Shown here piece after piece: positions 34,480-45,952 of a stretch of 64,000 bases of DNA. The first letter of the stretch is position 1; every line of letters starts with the position of its first letter. The stretch lies in assembly GCA_014529385.2 (NCBI GenBank), contig CM043943.1, positions 101,307,855 through 101,371,854 on the forward strand, read 5' to 3'. The position numbers and the translations under genes were made by a program. The notes under the pieces are model-generated. The model saw nothing but the letters and a program-made list of their open reading frames with translations, did no database searches and had not been told where the DNA came from. Source of the stretch: Adiantum capillus-veneris (taxonomy: Eukaryota; Streptophyta; Polypodiopsida; Polypodiales; Pteridaceae).

Positions 34480-35188
34480 AAAGGCTTTATGGAATTCAAC
34501 ACACCATGTCAATTGTCATTGCTTGATACAAAATTTGAGAAGTTCATTGATGAGTGTCATGTTGGAGAGCATGTACTAAGTGTTATTCAAAAGTATGAAG
34601 ATCCCACAAAGGAGGAGTTCCAATAAATACACAAAAGAATAGAGATTGAGCACATGGGCAAAGAGATTCCAAGAAAGAGCAAAGAGAAAAAACCAAGATC
34701 TTGCATTGACCTCTACAAGGAGGTTCTTTTGGAAATGATGAAAACCCTAACGTACAACAAACTTTTTACAAGCACAACGTTTAGACCAGTGAAACTTTGC
34801 ATTCTTTAACAAATTTGTGGTATTTTTTGTACATAATGATATTGTGGACCGTAACAAGTTTCTAGGGAGAGGGAAGGGATCCAAGCCTTTGGATCTAAAG
34901 AGGGATGAGAGTTTGGGCCATTACATTAGAAAGCTCAACAAAGAGACATTAGCTATCTACCATAAGAAGCTTTCTCAATCACCTACTCTCCCTATATTTG
35001 TAGTACTAGCACTGTCAAGGGTGGTTGGTTCACATCCAATAAGACCTAGTGTGGACAAAATCATACTTCTTGAAAAGAAAGAATCCATCAGAGTTTTTGG
35101 ACTTGTTCCTAGATTTATGGCTCAAGAAGTACATACTATGGCTAGTTATGTCCTTACCTCTTCTGGTGACATAGACATGCAGTTCTAG
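34480..35188 (+). pseudogene. Unrecognised broken reading frame
   Basis: One plus-strand frame from about 34493 (EFNTPCQLSLLDTKFEKF, FIDECHVGEHVLSVIQKYED) with an internal TAA is followed after a frameshift near 34840 by IVDRNKFLGRGKGSKPLDLK, then IRKLNKETLAIYHKKL and FGLVPRFMAQEVHTMASYV, with the stop at 35188. Composition and length look like former coding sequence. I do not recognise the family. It ends just before the C-terminal part of copy A on the opposite strand. Confidence 0.45.
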
Positions 35189-35237
35189 GGTTACAAGAAG
35201 TAAGAGTACTTGAAATGGAGCGGGGAAAATGAAAAGC

Positions 35238-37090
35238 CTAATGTGGGATGAAGAAGACAACTGATCCTTGTATTATTCTCCATTTTCTACCTTGCATCTC
35301 TCTTGTGGAAAGACATTGTAGAAACCTTTCACTTGTAGATGGCTTACTATATGCATCTTTCCTTTTTTGTATACTCCTCTGAATAGCTATAGCAATATCA
35401 AAATTAAATAATATTCTTTTAGCTTCATGTGATCTAGTTCTATGCCACTCTTGTCTGTACAACCACTGTAATACTTTAAGCAAGCTATTAGCTTTTTGAG
35501 CTCCTCCACGATGTCTAGTGTGTTTGAAAAACTTTGTTCTTGCCTATAGTGGGACTTCTGCATACCTTGAGTAGAAAAAATTGACTAAATTCCATATTTA
35601 TTTATTATAAACCAAGGAGTGTGATGTTGGGGTTCAACAATACATGAATCTCTCTCACACACATGCTCTCAAATAGAGAATAGATACTCACTCCATGATC
35701 AGACTCAACAAAATACACAGTCAAATAACTTCAAACTCAACAAATAGAACATAGAGAAAAGATTAGACAGAGCAAAGAACACCATGGATAAAGATTCTCT
35801 CTCATTACCCTACCTAGAAGCATCTAAAATACAATTGTAACATGATAATTTAAATTTCAAAAACAAGATGTTCTTGGCATAAAATATCACTCAACAAAAT
35901 CCAACCTAGCCAAAATCCGACTCAGCAATATTCTGACCCATCAAATGTTTAGACACATCAATGTTCTAACTCATCAAACATTAAACTCAACATCTGATTC
36001 AACTGTATCTGAATCAACATAATCTGACTCTGACCCTGTAGGAATCCAACTCAGTAGGAATTCGACCTAGTAATATTTAGAGTCAACAATATTCAGAGTC
36101 AGTAATATTCAGAGTTAGCTTTCCAACTTCATACCAAACAATATGAAAACTCGCAATAATCAGAGTCAACAAATAATCAGACTTAGCAAATATCCAACTC
36201 AACAATATCTTAGCCAACATGTGATTGTGGATAATATGCTGCACAAAAAAGACAATTTCTTTAGCCACTTATATAAGTACTGAAGCAAATTAGCAAAATC
36301 AAATTTCATAATTATTACCTTGTTGTGTGTGAAGTGCTCTGAGTTCCAAGCAGTTTTCATAGCTTTCTTGAATCCATTCAACTCTTTCTTGAAGTTGGAA
36401 ATGTCATTCTTTCCCCAATGACTTTTATCATAGTAAGAAAGACTGCATCCAAGGCTCTACCATCAACTCCATGGTCAACTCCATGGTCCTCTACAACATT
36501 GTGTAGAGCCTTGTATTGGACTTTAGATGAAACCCTGTCCAATTTCCCATGGAATCCTAGGAAGTTCCTAGCATTCACCCCACCAATAGAAGCTTTCCTA
36601 GGAAAATTATTTCCATTGACTCAATCACCACATTCCCCCCATGAAGTCCAATATCAAACAATACCCTTTCAATACTTTTTATGGAAGTCTCTTTGGATGA
36701 TAAAGGTTGTAGTTTCCATGCAAACCCTATGTAAATGTGCATAATCTTCTCAATGATTCTACACAGTGTATGCAATGTGCACAATTGGACATTTGAAAGG
36801 GTAATATCTAAAACACCTTAAAAGTTTGGATCTTTGGTGTTGTGATCTGCGGCCTTGTTCCAATTAGCAGGATTCAACTCCTTTGTTGCATCCATGCAGT
36901 AGATACAAGGGCTTTTGGCATTGGTGCCCTTTGACACATTGTACATATACTTTAGTGTCTTTAAGTCTCCCCCTATGTCCTATTCCACCTTGTACCTACC
37001 AAAACCCTCATCATCTAAATCCTCCCTTGCCTGTTGGGCATTGATTATTGCAGGGATACTAGGGTGGTTGGTAATTTTCCACTTGGAAGA
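35238..37090 (-). pseudogene. Unknown gene family, copy A (split by a solo LTR)
   Basis: Pieces on the minus strand in order: NHPSIPAIINAQQARED (about 37080), GFGRYKVE, GDLKTLKYMYNVSKG and SPCIYCMDATKEL (near 36950), then VQLCTLHTLCRIIEKIMHIY and SIERVLFDIGLHGGNVVI (36784-36575), GGVNARNFLGFHGKL and VVEDHGVDHGVDGRALDAVF (36578-36378). After the solo LTR come TQGMQKSHY and FKHTRHRGGAQKAN, KVLQWLYRQEWHRTRS (35600-35238). A TAG replaces an expected Trp after KVE. All landmarks recur in copy B (60996-63655). The GDLK...CIYC and QGMxxSHY motifs recall an uncharacterised family with animal relatives; its function is unknown. Confidence 0.65.
35625..36219 (-). repeat. Solo LTR (595 bp) with 5-bp target duplication
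   Basis: It starts TGTTGGGGTTCAACAATACA and ends TTAGCCAACA. TGTGA flanks both sides (35620-35624 and 36220-36224). The interior is made of AATCCGACTCAGC-like phrases, as in the gypsy-1 LTR at 4759-5125, so it comes from a related family. No internal region is present, as left by recombination between the two LTRs of one element. It interrupts copy A. Confidence 0.85.
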
Positions 37091-37099
37091 GAAGATAAC

Positions 37100-38095
37100 C
37101 CTATGGAAATAGAGGTGATGTTACTTTGGCCGCAGCAATGCATGGGTCACATACTAGTAAGGGACAATTTGTTTGGTGAAGTGGTGCTCAAGGGAGCTAG
37201 AACGAAAGTGAGAAAGAAGATTCAACCCTAGAATGGGGGGAGAATTGAGGGATTCCTCTCTCAATTGATCCCCCTGGCTCTCCAAACTTGGAAGAGGTTC
37301 CTTAGACCCCTTTTAGAGGGAAGTTGCATGTCCGATAAACAACAAAGGAGTTTCTAAACTTTCTCATCTTTAGGATGACGGAAGCTTTTGCTGGAAGGAT
37401 GTGGATCTCGTGGTGATGCAACATAGCTTGGGTATGTACAAAAGGGTTCTTATTGGTAGACTCTTGGAAGTTCCTTCATCCTCACCTCCACCTGTCAATG
37501 GATCTAAAATTGATTGGAGAGACTGACATTGGCCAAAAGATAGAGTGTTATTGCTTCCCAAGTCCCAAGGTACCTTTGATGTGCTAATATACAAAGCAGA
37601 TTGGTTTGATTCACTCACCAAAATTTGGAAGGAAAACTGGTGAGAAGAGTACTAGAAAAAGAGTGTTAAGGCCATTTGGGAGACTAAATGCCCTAAATAC
37701 ATGAAGGTATTCATTTGGAAGGTGCTTTGGTGAGCCTTGCCTACGGAGATTAAGGTTTACGCTAGAGGGATCGGCTCTGACACATGATCTGGTTGCAGGT
37801 CAGCCTCTGAATACCCCCTTCATCTATTCATCAAGTGCCCTACTTTCACAAGGGCTGGCCGCTAAGGTTTGCAAATGGATACAGAGGACTTGGAAGATCA
37901 TCTTCTTTACTGATGACCTGATCTTGGGAGGGCATGGATTCCAAAGCCAAGCCGTTTTGGCGTGCACCCAAATTATTAGATTTTATTATTTGAACTAGGT
38001 CTGGAAGTCCACAAACCTTTGGGTATTTTAGGCCAAAATGGCAGTAGCTCATTGTGATGATATTGTGCGTACCACAACCTCTAGGATCCCCTGTG
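37100..38095 (+). mobile_element. LINE (L1-type) 3' fragment with zf-RVT domain
   Basis: Pieces of a plus-strand frame read HSLGMYKRVLIGRLLEVPSS (near 37430), then VKAIWETKCPKYMKVFIWKV (near 37665), ALPTEIKVYARGIGSD and SEYPLHLFIKCPTFTRAG (to about 37860). The order W..K.P.K.K.F.W...., LPT, RGI, C..C, HLF..C is the reverse-transcriptase zinc-binding domain at the C-terminus of plant LINE ORF2. At least four stops and frameshifts are seen. It abuts copy A at about 37090. Confidence 0.72.
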
Positions 38096-38099
38096 CCTA

Positions 38100-38650
38100 A
38101 AAAATTTCCTCAACCACTTGTATTCTATCTTTGATTGAAATTTTACTACTTTGCTTAATGGTTGCCTCTTCCTTGAACTCCTCCACGACCTGTACCACGT
38201 CATCTTCCTCTTTTTTTTTTTTGTTGAAGAGGACCTGTTGAGAGTTATCTTTGTTGTGCGTAGAGGAGTCTTCCTCAAGTTGCTTCTCTTCCACAATCAA
38301 TAAGAACGCCAAGTTTGTAAATGAGAGAATATTCTCTCAAAGATGGATACTAGTCTTAAACTATTTGTATTCTGGGCCCAAATCTTGCTGACATACTTCC
38401 ACTTATCATCGTCATCATCTGTAACTCCAATTTATGCAATTGAAACACATATGTTCTTTATCTTCAATGAATAATCATTGATAGACATGTTTTTCTTATG
38501 GGCTATATTCACCTCAGTCTTCTAATGTAGCTTTCTCATTTTTGTGTTGGTCACATCCAACAACAGTAAGGTGTCCCAAGCTTGCTTACGGACGTGAGAA
38601 TCCTGTATGTTCCCAATCATATTGTCTTGCACACTCATTAAAATCCAATA
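38100..38650 (-). pseudogene. copia gag-like (UBN2) fragment
   Basis: Read on the minus strand from about 38650: QDNMIGNIQDSHVRKQAWDT, then NMSINDYSLKIKNICVSIA and DDDDKWKYVSKIWAQ, and a Lys/Glu-rich tail (38312-38097). The spacing (aWdtL, l.dY..kik.i, G..D.d....) fits the copia gag UBN2 domain, but similarity is by eye. Stops interrupt it. Confidence 0.5.
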
Positions 38651-39278
38651 CATGACCATTCTAGCTCCGTAGTTCCTATGTTTCTATTCTTTGACCTGCA
38701 CAACTATCCCTACTCTTGACCCTATTAAATATATAATCTCATTGCTTTCGGGTATGATATCATTGAATTGAGCTATCACAAGGATTTCACAAAGGTTAAT
38801 ATAGCAATATCTAGCTATTTGTGTACACACAATCACTTCTTGGTGCTAAAATATTCTCCCTCTCGAAACCAAACCATTCCTAAAGAAGAGTAACTTCCAT
38901 GTCATTTGTTCCCATTTGCAGATTGACCCTGTGAGGAAGGGAAATCTTTAAATAGATGTAAGGGATCCTACAAAGCTACTTTGCACCCAGAGATTCATAG
39001 TAGGGATAGGCCCCACAACACCTTCAAAGTGATTATCTTTGTTGAACTTGGCCATATTTTACTTTCCAAATGTTGTTCGTAATTTTTAGCCACTTCTCTT
39101 TTGACCAATTAACCCTCCATTGGTGTGTAGAGTGAACCATTTCACATTATGAATTACACATAATTTCTAAGACTTTATTGATCATTATCTTTTCATTTTA
39201 GATTCAAACTATGTTGCACCACCAATGAGTTCAATCCTTTCAACAATAGTTGCCAACATTCGAGAAGTGTGCCAGCTT
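38651..39278. other. Spacer without recognisable gene
   Basis: No sustained frame on either strand. It is the left flank of the copia-3 insertion and continues on the other side at 45953, probably as part of an older decayed element. Confidence 0.5.
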
Positions 39279-39283
39279 GGAGA

Positions 39284-39432
39284 TGTTGGAGCTATATATG
39301 GCTCACTCTACTGAACTTGGACTCACCTATATATTTGTATCTTGTCCTCGATATGAATCAGTCTTTGGGAGCGTATATGGTGTGTCTCTTGTCTCGTATC
39401 TCTCTCTCTCTCTTTCTCTCTACATCTCAACA
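39284..39432 (+). repeat. copia-3 5' LTR
   Basis: 149 bp with TG...CA ends and a (CT)n tract before the end. A TATATAT stretch lies at 39293-39299 and a second near 39330, possible promoter elements. Confidence 0.95.
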
Positions 39433-39444
39433 TGGTATCAGAGC
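39433..39444 (+). promoter_or_regulatory. copia-3 primer-binding site (tRNA-iMet)
   Basis: TGGTATCAGAGC is the exact plant iMet primer site, directly after the LTR. Confidence 0.95.
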
Positions 39445-41356
39445 GATAACGATCACGCGTCGATTCAATTCATGGTGACACAACAGTATGTGTATGCGAT
39501 TCGCATGTAAGATTCAAAATTGCTACAAATTTTATTTTTGAGTGTTGATTCTTGTTAATTGTGGTTGTTTTGTATTAAGAAGAATATGATTAGTGTTTTA
39601 TGTGGTGTTTATTTCTAATCAATCTAATCGTTGATTACGTTTTCTTGTTGATGACACCCTGAACTTCATCTCAATTTTTCTTGCTGTTCTGCTCAAAATT
39701 TGGAGAAACGGGAAAAGCGCGATGAAGTGTAGCGCAATGGCACTTTTCATCCAAAACTTGTTCGTCTCCTCAAGCTCTTCGATTTGAGTTCTAGGTTTGT
39801 GTCAATCAGAGTTCGCAGCAGAAAGTTATATTGTTTTTACTGCAATTGAGCTTGACGCAGCTTTCTTCGTCCTACTTCTTCGTGCAGCGTCCGCGATCAT
39901 TTTTCTTACTTTGGCGTTAACTTTTTCGAGAAGATTTAGCTTTTGTCTATTCGTATTGTGGCCGTCAATCTTGTGTCTCACGCCACTCTATTTTGAGGAC
40001 TCGTTTATTATTAACATCTCCTTTACCCTGCCTTTTTTGGGTGACGTCTCTCACATCTTTGGACGTTCCTTGAGCATCCTTCTTACGTTTATCGTTGACA
40101 GAACGTGGTACTCATATCTCTCTCATTCTCAATTGCGGCCTTCACCATATATGATGTGCAGATTCTGCGATCTTATCTTATACGTTGTCAGGAGTTTTTT
40201 GGAGCAAGGGATTGAGCATATGTACATACACATGCATGGTGCATCGAATAAAGGATTGCCCAATTTCCATAGCCAGGTGGTTACATGGGGCCCACATGTA
40301 TACAGGTAGGACAACATGTACATAGTGCATCGGTTTTCACTATCACCAATACCAGTATGTTTTTTCTACAATAATGAGGAGTTTATAGCGCGTAGAACTT
40401 CTCGAGAAAGCTATCCGCCGGCCGACGACATGAGGTAAGCAGGTGCGTCAGATGGCATCTAGTGGCGTCAAGAGGGCGAACGGGGTCAATATTTGCACGT
40501 GGATGAATACGGACACAAAGTGGTGTTTTCTTGTGAGATTTATGCAGAAAGGTCATCATTAGGACCACTTTTTGGGGCCACTTCACGTGGTGGCGATATG
40601 CATTATTGGAAAAAAGCTGAGTGCCAGGTGTGCGAATGATGCAAAAAGGTGACAACTATGCACTGCGAGGTCAGTTTTTGGCCTGTTCGGGGTCCGTTTG
40701 AGGTCATCTAAAAGGCCAAGGGTACCCAAGTAATAAAGCTAAGTGTGGGAACTGAAAAAAACAGAGAGAAGACCAGAAAAAATGTGGAGAAGAGAGGAGG
40801 AACAGCCGCAGGTGTGTTTTTTGCTCATTTTGGAGCTTGTTTTGGCCGTAAACTGCTCATCCGAGGTCAGATTTGAGCACTTTGACATTGTAGACTTGGG
40901 GTTTGGGCCATTCCGGAAGCGATGGCACTGTCCATTTTTCCAAATTCCTCATTGTTTTTCTGCTGTTTTGGCTGTGTAAGTTTCTCCTATGAATGAAGCT
41001 TCTTCTCCAATTTGTGATTGTATCTGGCATATTTTACCCATATTGTGTGAGCTGTTTGCCCCATTGGTGTTGACCCAAGCTCATTTTTATCTAATTATCA
41101 GAAGTTCTCCTCTTTTGAGCTGAGTTTTTTGGGTGTGTGTGTGTGTGTGTGTGTGTGTCTCTGTGTGGAGTGGGCAAGTGGATAGTCTCTCTCCTCTCAC
41201 TCCATAGTTGTGTTCCCTGTCTCGGCTAGGTGTGTTGTGTAAGCCGAGTGGTGCCCCATAGTGTGTGTGTGTATCTTCCCAAGAGTGTGTGTCAGGTCAT
41301 TATAGAGGTGCTGTGTGTGTTTTTATCCCGCTCACAACGTCTTCTCGCAACAAGAT
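39445..41356 (+). other. copia-3 long 5' leader
   Basis: About 1.9 kb separates the primer site from gag, which is long for an element with 149-bp LTRs. It holds (GT)n at about 41135-41158. A 170-codon frame at 39797-40309 lacks an ATG start, is hydrophobic and shows no motif. I treat the stretch as untranslated. Confidence 0.6.
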
Positions 41357-42424
41357 ATGGCTATGAATATTCTCGTCAACGGCTTTCCTTCTGGCCAGCG
41401 TTTTGTTCCTCCTTTCCAAGGTCAAGGATTTCCAGGCTGGAAAGCAAAGATGCTGTTAGTTCTTGAAGGAGATGAACTCTCTAATGTTATTCTTGGAAAT
41501 CGTGTTTGTCCGCCTCAGCCTCTTGATACGGATAATGATAACGTGCTTATCACTGAAGGACCTATATTTGAAGATTGGAATGTTGCTTATACGGATTGGC
41601 AACGACGTGATAAAGCAGCTCGTCGGTATATTCTTTGTGCTCTTACTGATTCCCTTTTGCTTGATATGTATGAACTGCCTACTTCCCACGACGTATGGAA
41701 GTACCTTATTGCAAACTTTCAGAAGAGATCTGTTACAGAAATACTTTATTTGAGAGGGTTGCTTAACAAGTTACAATATGAAGTTGGTACTGCCATGATG
41801 GGACATATTGAATCTTTCAAATCTATTATTAATCAACTTGCTGCTGCCTGTGATCCTGTTCCACAAAAGCAACTGATTACACTTCTCCTTGATACGGTGA
41901 AGGACTCTTCTTATGATAACATTGTTACTATTCTCTCTAATAAAGATGGTCTTGATTTCGACCAAGCCTGCATGTCTTTAATTGAATACTCTCAACGTCA
42001 AGAACGTCGGAATGCTGGTCACGATACAGCTATGATTTCACAAGAGGAGACTGAGTCGCAACAGATGGAACGTGCTTTTTATGCTTGAAGGCGTCCATTT
42101 CAACGAGGAAACCGCAGAGGTGGCCATCGCGATAATATTTTCTCTCGTCTCAAATTTCCTAATAAGCAATGTTCTTACTGCAATAGAAATGGCCATACTG
42201 AAGATGATTGTTGGACACGTCAATATGATGAAGAACACAATATTACCACAAAACAACCACGTTTATCTTGAGACTCTTCTTCTTCTTCTTGTGAATATTG
42301 TGGACGATCTGATCATCCCACTCATATGTGTTATAAGCGTCGATTCGACACAGATCGGAATAGAGCATATGCTACTGAACATCGAAACAACATTGTACCA
42401 GAAACAAGCTGCGTCCTATGTTCA
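41357..42424 (+). pseudogene. gag: copia-3 gag
   Basis: ATG at 41357 opens MAMNILVNGFPSGQRFVPPF. The UBN2 gag core follows (FPGWKAKMLLVLEGDE, RRYILCALTDSLLLDM, DVWKYLIANFQ, IESFKSIINQLAAACD). After TGA at 42086-42088 the same frame gives a basic stretch and the knuckle CSYCNRNGHTEDDC. After a second TGA at 42269-42271 it gives another knuckle, CEYCGRSDHPTHMC. Both TGA codons sit where an Arg codon CGA would fit, so they look like CpG deamination. Frame is otherwise continuous into pol. Confidence 0.92.
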
Positions 42425-43360
42425 GTTGCTCCAGACAGAATACTTCATGTACCTGATGGATCACTTTTTATTGTCAATTCTGGTGCTACAGGAAACATGA
42501 CATATCAGTCTAAGTGGCTCCATAACTATCATCCACTGCCAGTTCAACGTGTTGTTTATCTTGTTGATGATACTACTTCTCAAGTAAAGGGTATTGGAGA
42601 CTTATATCTTGGTACCTTAGCTTCTTCCACTCGAATTTTGCGAGGAGTATTACATGTACCAGATCTTCAATGTAATCTTCTTTCATTTGCTAGACTTGTT
42701 GATCTTGGTCTGTTTGTTGGATTTGATCATACCAAATGCCGAATTGAGAAAGATGGACAGACTATAGCCACTGCTCCTCAAAACGGTAATTTGTTTGAAC
42801 TCTCTCTTAACGATGCTGTAGAAAATATTGTCACTGATCCAGGTGATCATGATTGCAAAGTATGGCATCACCGTTTTGTTCATGCTGATTTCTCAAAACT
42901 CCTTGATCTTCAACATCGTGATCTTGTCCATGGCATGGATCTTAAAGCCCATCCCCATATGGGAATTTGTGAATTTTGTGCTCTTGGGAAACACAATCGT
43001 AAACCCTTTCCTCTTTCAAATACAACTCATTCTCATGACATATTGGATCTTGTTCATACTGATATATGTGGACCTCTACCTTCTTCGAGATCACAATATC
43101 GCTACTTCATTACTTTCATTGATGATTTCTCAAGGTATACGACTTTATTTCTACTTAGACAAAAATCTCAAGCCTTATCTATTTTCAAGCAATTCCACAA
43201 GGCTGCAGAACTTCAAACTGGTCGTCGCCTTAAGAAGCTTCGTAGTGACAATGGAGGCGAATATGTTTCTCGAGAGTTTGTGAGTTACTGTGCTGATAGT
43301 GGAATTCATCATGAACACACTATTCCATATTCGCCTCAACAAAGAAAATGGTGTTGCTGA
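42425..43360 (+). pseudogene. pol: copia-3 protease, pre-integrase and integrase core
   Basis: The protease active site reads FIVNSGATGNMT. The catalytic Asp of the usual DSGA is Asn here, a G-to-A change. The pre-integrase zinc motif WHHRFVHADF ... CEFCALG follows, then the integrase core with the first Asp in LVHTDICGPL, DDFSRYTTLFLL, and the second Asp in [11 protein letters not shown]. Near 43342-43346 a 4-base insertion shifts the frame just before the segment that carries the catalytic Glu (V-A-E-R-K). Confidence 0.92.
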
Positions 43361-44834
43361 ACGAAAGAATCGCACTATTCTCAATGCTGTAAGATGTATG
43401 CTGATTCATTCTGGCTTATCTTGTGTTTTCTAGGCTGAAGCTACTTTGACAGCAACATTTATTCAGAATCATCTTCCTACTACTGCACCCTCTGGTAAGA
43501 TACCCATCACAACATGGACAGGTGACATTCCTTTTGTATATCATTTTCGAACCTTTGGATGTATTGCTTATATTCATATTCCCAAAGAAACGCGAACAAA
43601 GCTTGATGCTCCTAGTCTTAAAGTTATTTTTATTGGATATTCTGACACTTCCAAAGGCTACAATTTCTATGGCCCTTCCTCCAAGAAAGTAATTGTGAAT
43701 CGTGGTGCTACTTTTAACGAACAGCTTATGGGAGGCTCATGGTCCATGGATGATTCTGATGATACTAAATCATTGCTTCAGGCTTTTCCATTTCTTTTAG
43801 AAGATGAAACTCTTCCTTTAGAGCAACTTTCCTCTTCACAATCATCCATTCCAAATGTTGCCAATGATGATATTGATATTTTTGTTGATCTGCCTATTGA
43901 TTTTGAACATGTCTCATGTCATGTTTATGATGATGATATTGCTAATAATGCTTTTTCTACTTCTGAAGATCCCGTTACTTATGATGAAGCTATCTCTTCA
44001 CCACAAAAGGATCAATGGCAAGAGGCTATGGAAGCAGAGTACGATTCTCTTATCTCTAAAGGTACATGGATACTAACTGAATTACCTCCTGGTCGTACAA
44101 CTATTAAATGTAAGTGGGTGTATAAGACAAAAGTAAAAGCAGATGGATCTTTTGACAAGTTCAAGGCGCGTTTAGTTGCAAAAGGTTACTCCCAAGTAGC
44201 TGGTGTTGATTATCAAGAGAATTTTTCACCAGTTGTTCGCATTACAAGTGTTCGAGTTTTATTGGCATTTGCTGTTCAATTTGATTTAGAAGCTCATCAA
44301 ATGAATGTGCGAACTGCTTTTCTTAATGGTGACTTGGAAGAGGAAATTTATATGGAACAACCAGAAGGGTTTGTTTTTCCAGGTAAAGAAGACCTTGTTG
44401 CTCAACTCCATAAGGCACTATATGGTCTCAAACAAGCTTCGCGCGCTTGGTATACAAAATTTGATATTTTTCTCACCTCTAAAGGATTCATCTCTTGCTC
44501 GTCAGACCCCAACTTATACATAAAATGCCAAGGTAGCAGTTTTGTGATTCTTGCTCTTTATGTGGATGATACGATCCTTGTTTCCAATGATTTGGGATTT
44601 CTTCAGCGAGTGAAAAATTTATTGTCTTCTGCATTTGATAATATGGTGGATCTTGGAGAGATTCACTCTTGTCTTGGCATTCAAATCCAACGGAACTGTA
44701 CAAAAGGTATTTTATTCCTTCGACAATCAAAGTTTATTGCAGATACTATTCAAAAATTTGGTATGGAATCTACACATTCAACCAACACACCTTGTCTTGC
44801 GAGCTCTACGAACACTTCTGACAATGGCGGTTAA
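43361..44834 (+). pseudogene. pol: copia-3 integrase C-terminus and reverse transcriptase
   Basis: After the frameshift integrase continues, with a TAG at about 43432 where a Trp is usual (before AEAT). The long frame then runs to 44834: FGCIAYIHIPKETRTKLDAP, VIFIGYSDTSKGYNFYGP, then RT with KCKWVYKTKVKADGSFDKFK, ARLVAKGYSQVAGVDYQE, LHKALYGLKQASRAWY and the catalytic LALYVDDTILVS. It ends at TAA 44832-44834. All diagnostic RT residues are intact. Confidence 0.93.
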
Positions 44835-45590
44835 CTTGTCACAAATCAACCTTATGCTAACTTGATTGGATGTCTTTAGTTTGTTGGCATGAACACTCGT
44901 CCTGATATTCTGTTTGCTGCTAATTATCTTGGACAACCTCTTGCATGTCCTTCTCTTAAGCATTGGTCTGCTGCAAAGCGTGTATTGAAATACTTGAAAG
45001 GCACTACAGATTTTGGTTTAGTCTATTGACGACAACTCACATCGGATTCTATGCAATCTCTTTCTCTTTTGGGTTACACAGATGCAGACTGGGCAAGCTC
45101 ACATTTATCTATGCGATCTACTAGTGGAAATTGCTTCGTTATAAATGGTTGTTTTGTTTCTTGGACCAGCAAGAAACAACGTTGTGTTGCAGTTTCTACG
45201 ACTGAGTCAGAATATGTTGCAGCATCACTTGCAGCTCGTGAGTTGATTTGGCTTCGACAAATGCTGGTTGATATTGGTCACTCTCCTCTTTCTAGCACAC
45301 CCTTGCGGTGTGACAACCAAAGTGCTATTAGTATTTCAAAAGACTATGTTCAACATAATAAGTCAAAGCACATTGCTGTCCATTATCATTATGTCAGGTA
45401 TGAAGTACGCAAAGGAACCATTATGGTTGAACACTGTCCAAGTGACCAAATGATTGCAGACATTTTGACCAAAGGCCTCAATGAGTCACGTTTCATCCTC
45501 TTGCACTCGGATCTTGGAGTTGCTTCGGCCTCACTCTTTCTAGATTATCTTCTTTGCTATTATAATAGCTTTGTACATATGACATTGTAA
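44835..45590 (+). pseudogene. pol: copia-3 RT end and RNase H
   Basis: In the same frame the sequence continues YANLIGCL, a TAG, GMNTRPDILFAANYL, KHWSAAKRVLKYLKGTTD, a TGA near 45029, then the RNase H domain: LLGYTDADWASS, AVSTTESEYVAA, CDNQSAISISKD and HIAVHYHYVR. The final stop is at 45588-45590. RNase H residues D, E and D are in place. Confidence 0.93.
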
Positions 45591-45788
45591 TCTTTTAGGT
45601 ATCATGCACTATGCACACTCCACATTTTCACATTGTGACATCTAAGTCACTTTAATATTTTTACATAGATGCACAATTCACTTTCACATCATCACCGCGC
45701 TGGTTCATATTTTCACACTGTATAGGGGCTTGGGTTTTTCCCTTGAACTCCCCAAGGATTTTTTCATCCAAAGCTAGAGACCTTTGTT

Positions 45789-45947
45789 TGAGTGGGGGTG
45801 TTGGAGCTATATATGGCTCACTCACTGAACTTGGTCTCACCTATATATTTGTATCTTGTCCTCAATATGAATCACTCTTGGGAGCGTATATGGTGTGTCT
45901 CTTGTCTCGTCTCTCTCTCTCTCTCTCTTTCTCTCTACATCTCAACA
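45789..45947 (+). repeat. copia-3 polypurine tract and 3' LTR
   Basis: TGAGTGGGGG (45789-45798) is the purine-rich plus-strand primer. The 149-bp LTR (45799-45947) follows. It is nearly identical to the 5' LTR and ends at the GGAGA duplication. Confidence 0.95.
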
Positions 45948-45952
45948 GGAGA

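Larger units (their letters stand above)
39284..45947 (+). mobile_element. Complete Ty1/copia element with 149-bp LTRs (copia-3), 6664 bp
   Basis: Two LTRs of equal length (149 bp) start TGTTGGAGCTATATATGGC and end TACATCTCAACA. GGAGA duplicates the target (39279-39283 and 45948-45952). The iMet primer site follows the left LTR without a gap and a polypurine tract precedes the right LTR. Gag, protease, integrase, RT and RNase H are in order on the plus strand. The LTRs differ at only a few positions, so insertion was fairly recent. Nonsense codons and one frameshift disable the coding region. Confidence 0.97.

Noticed and set aside
39797-40309. 170-codon hydrophobic frame in the copia-3 leader
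   Set aside because: No ATG start, no motif, and it lies in the leader of a retrotransposon. It may be translated, but nothing supports it.
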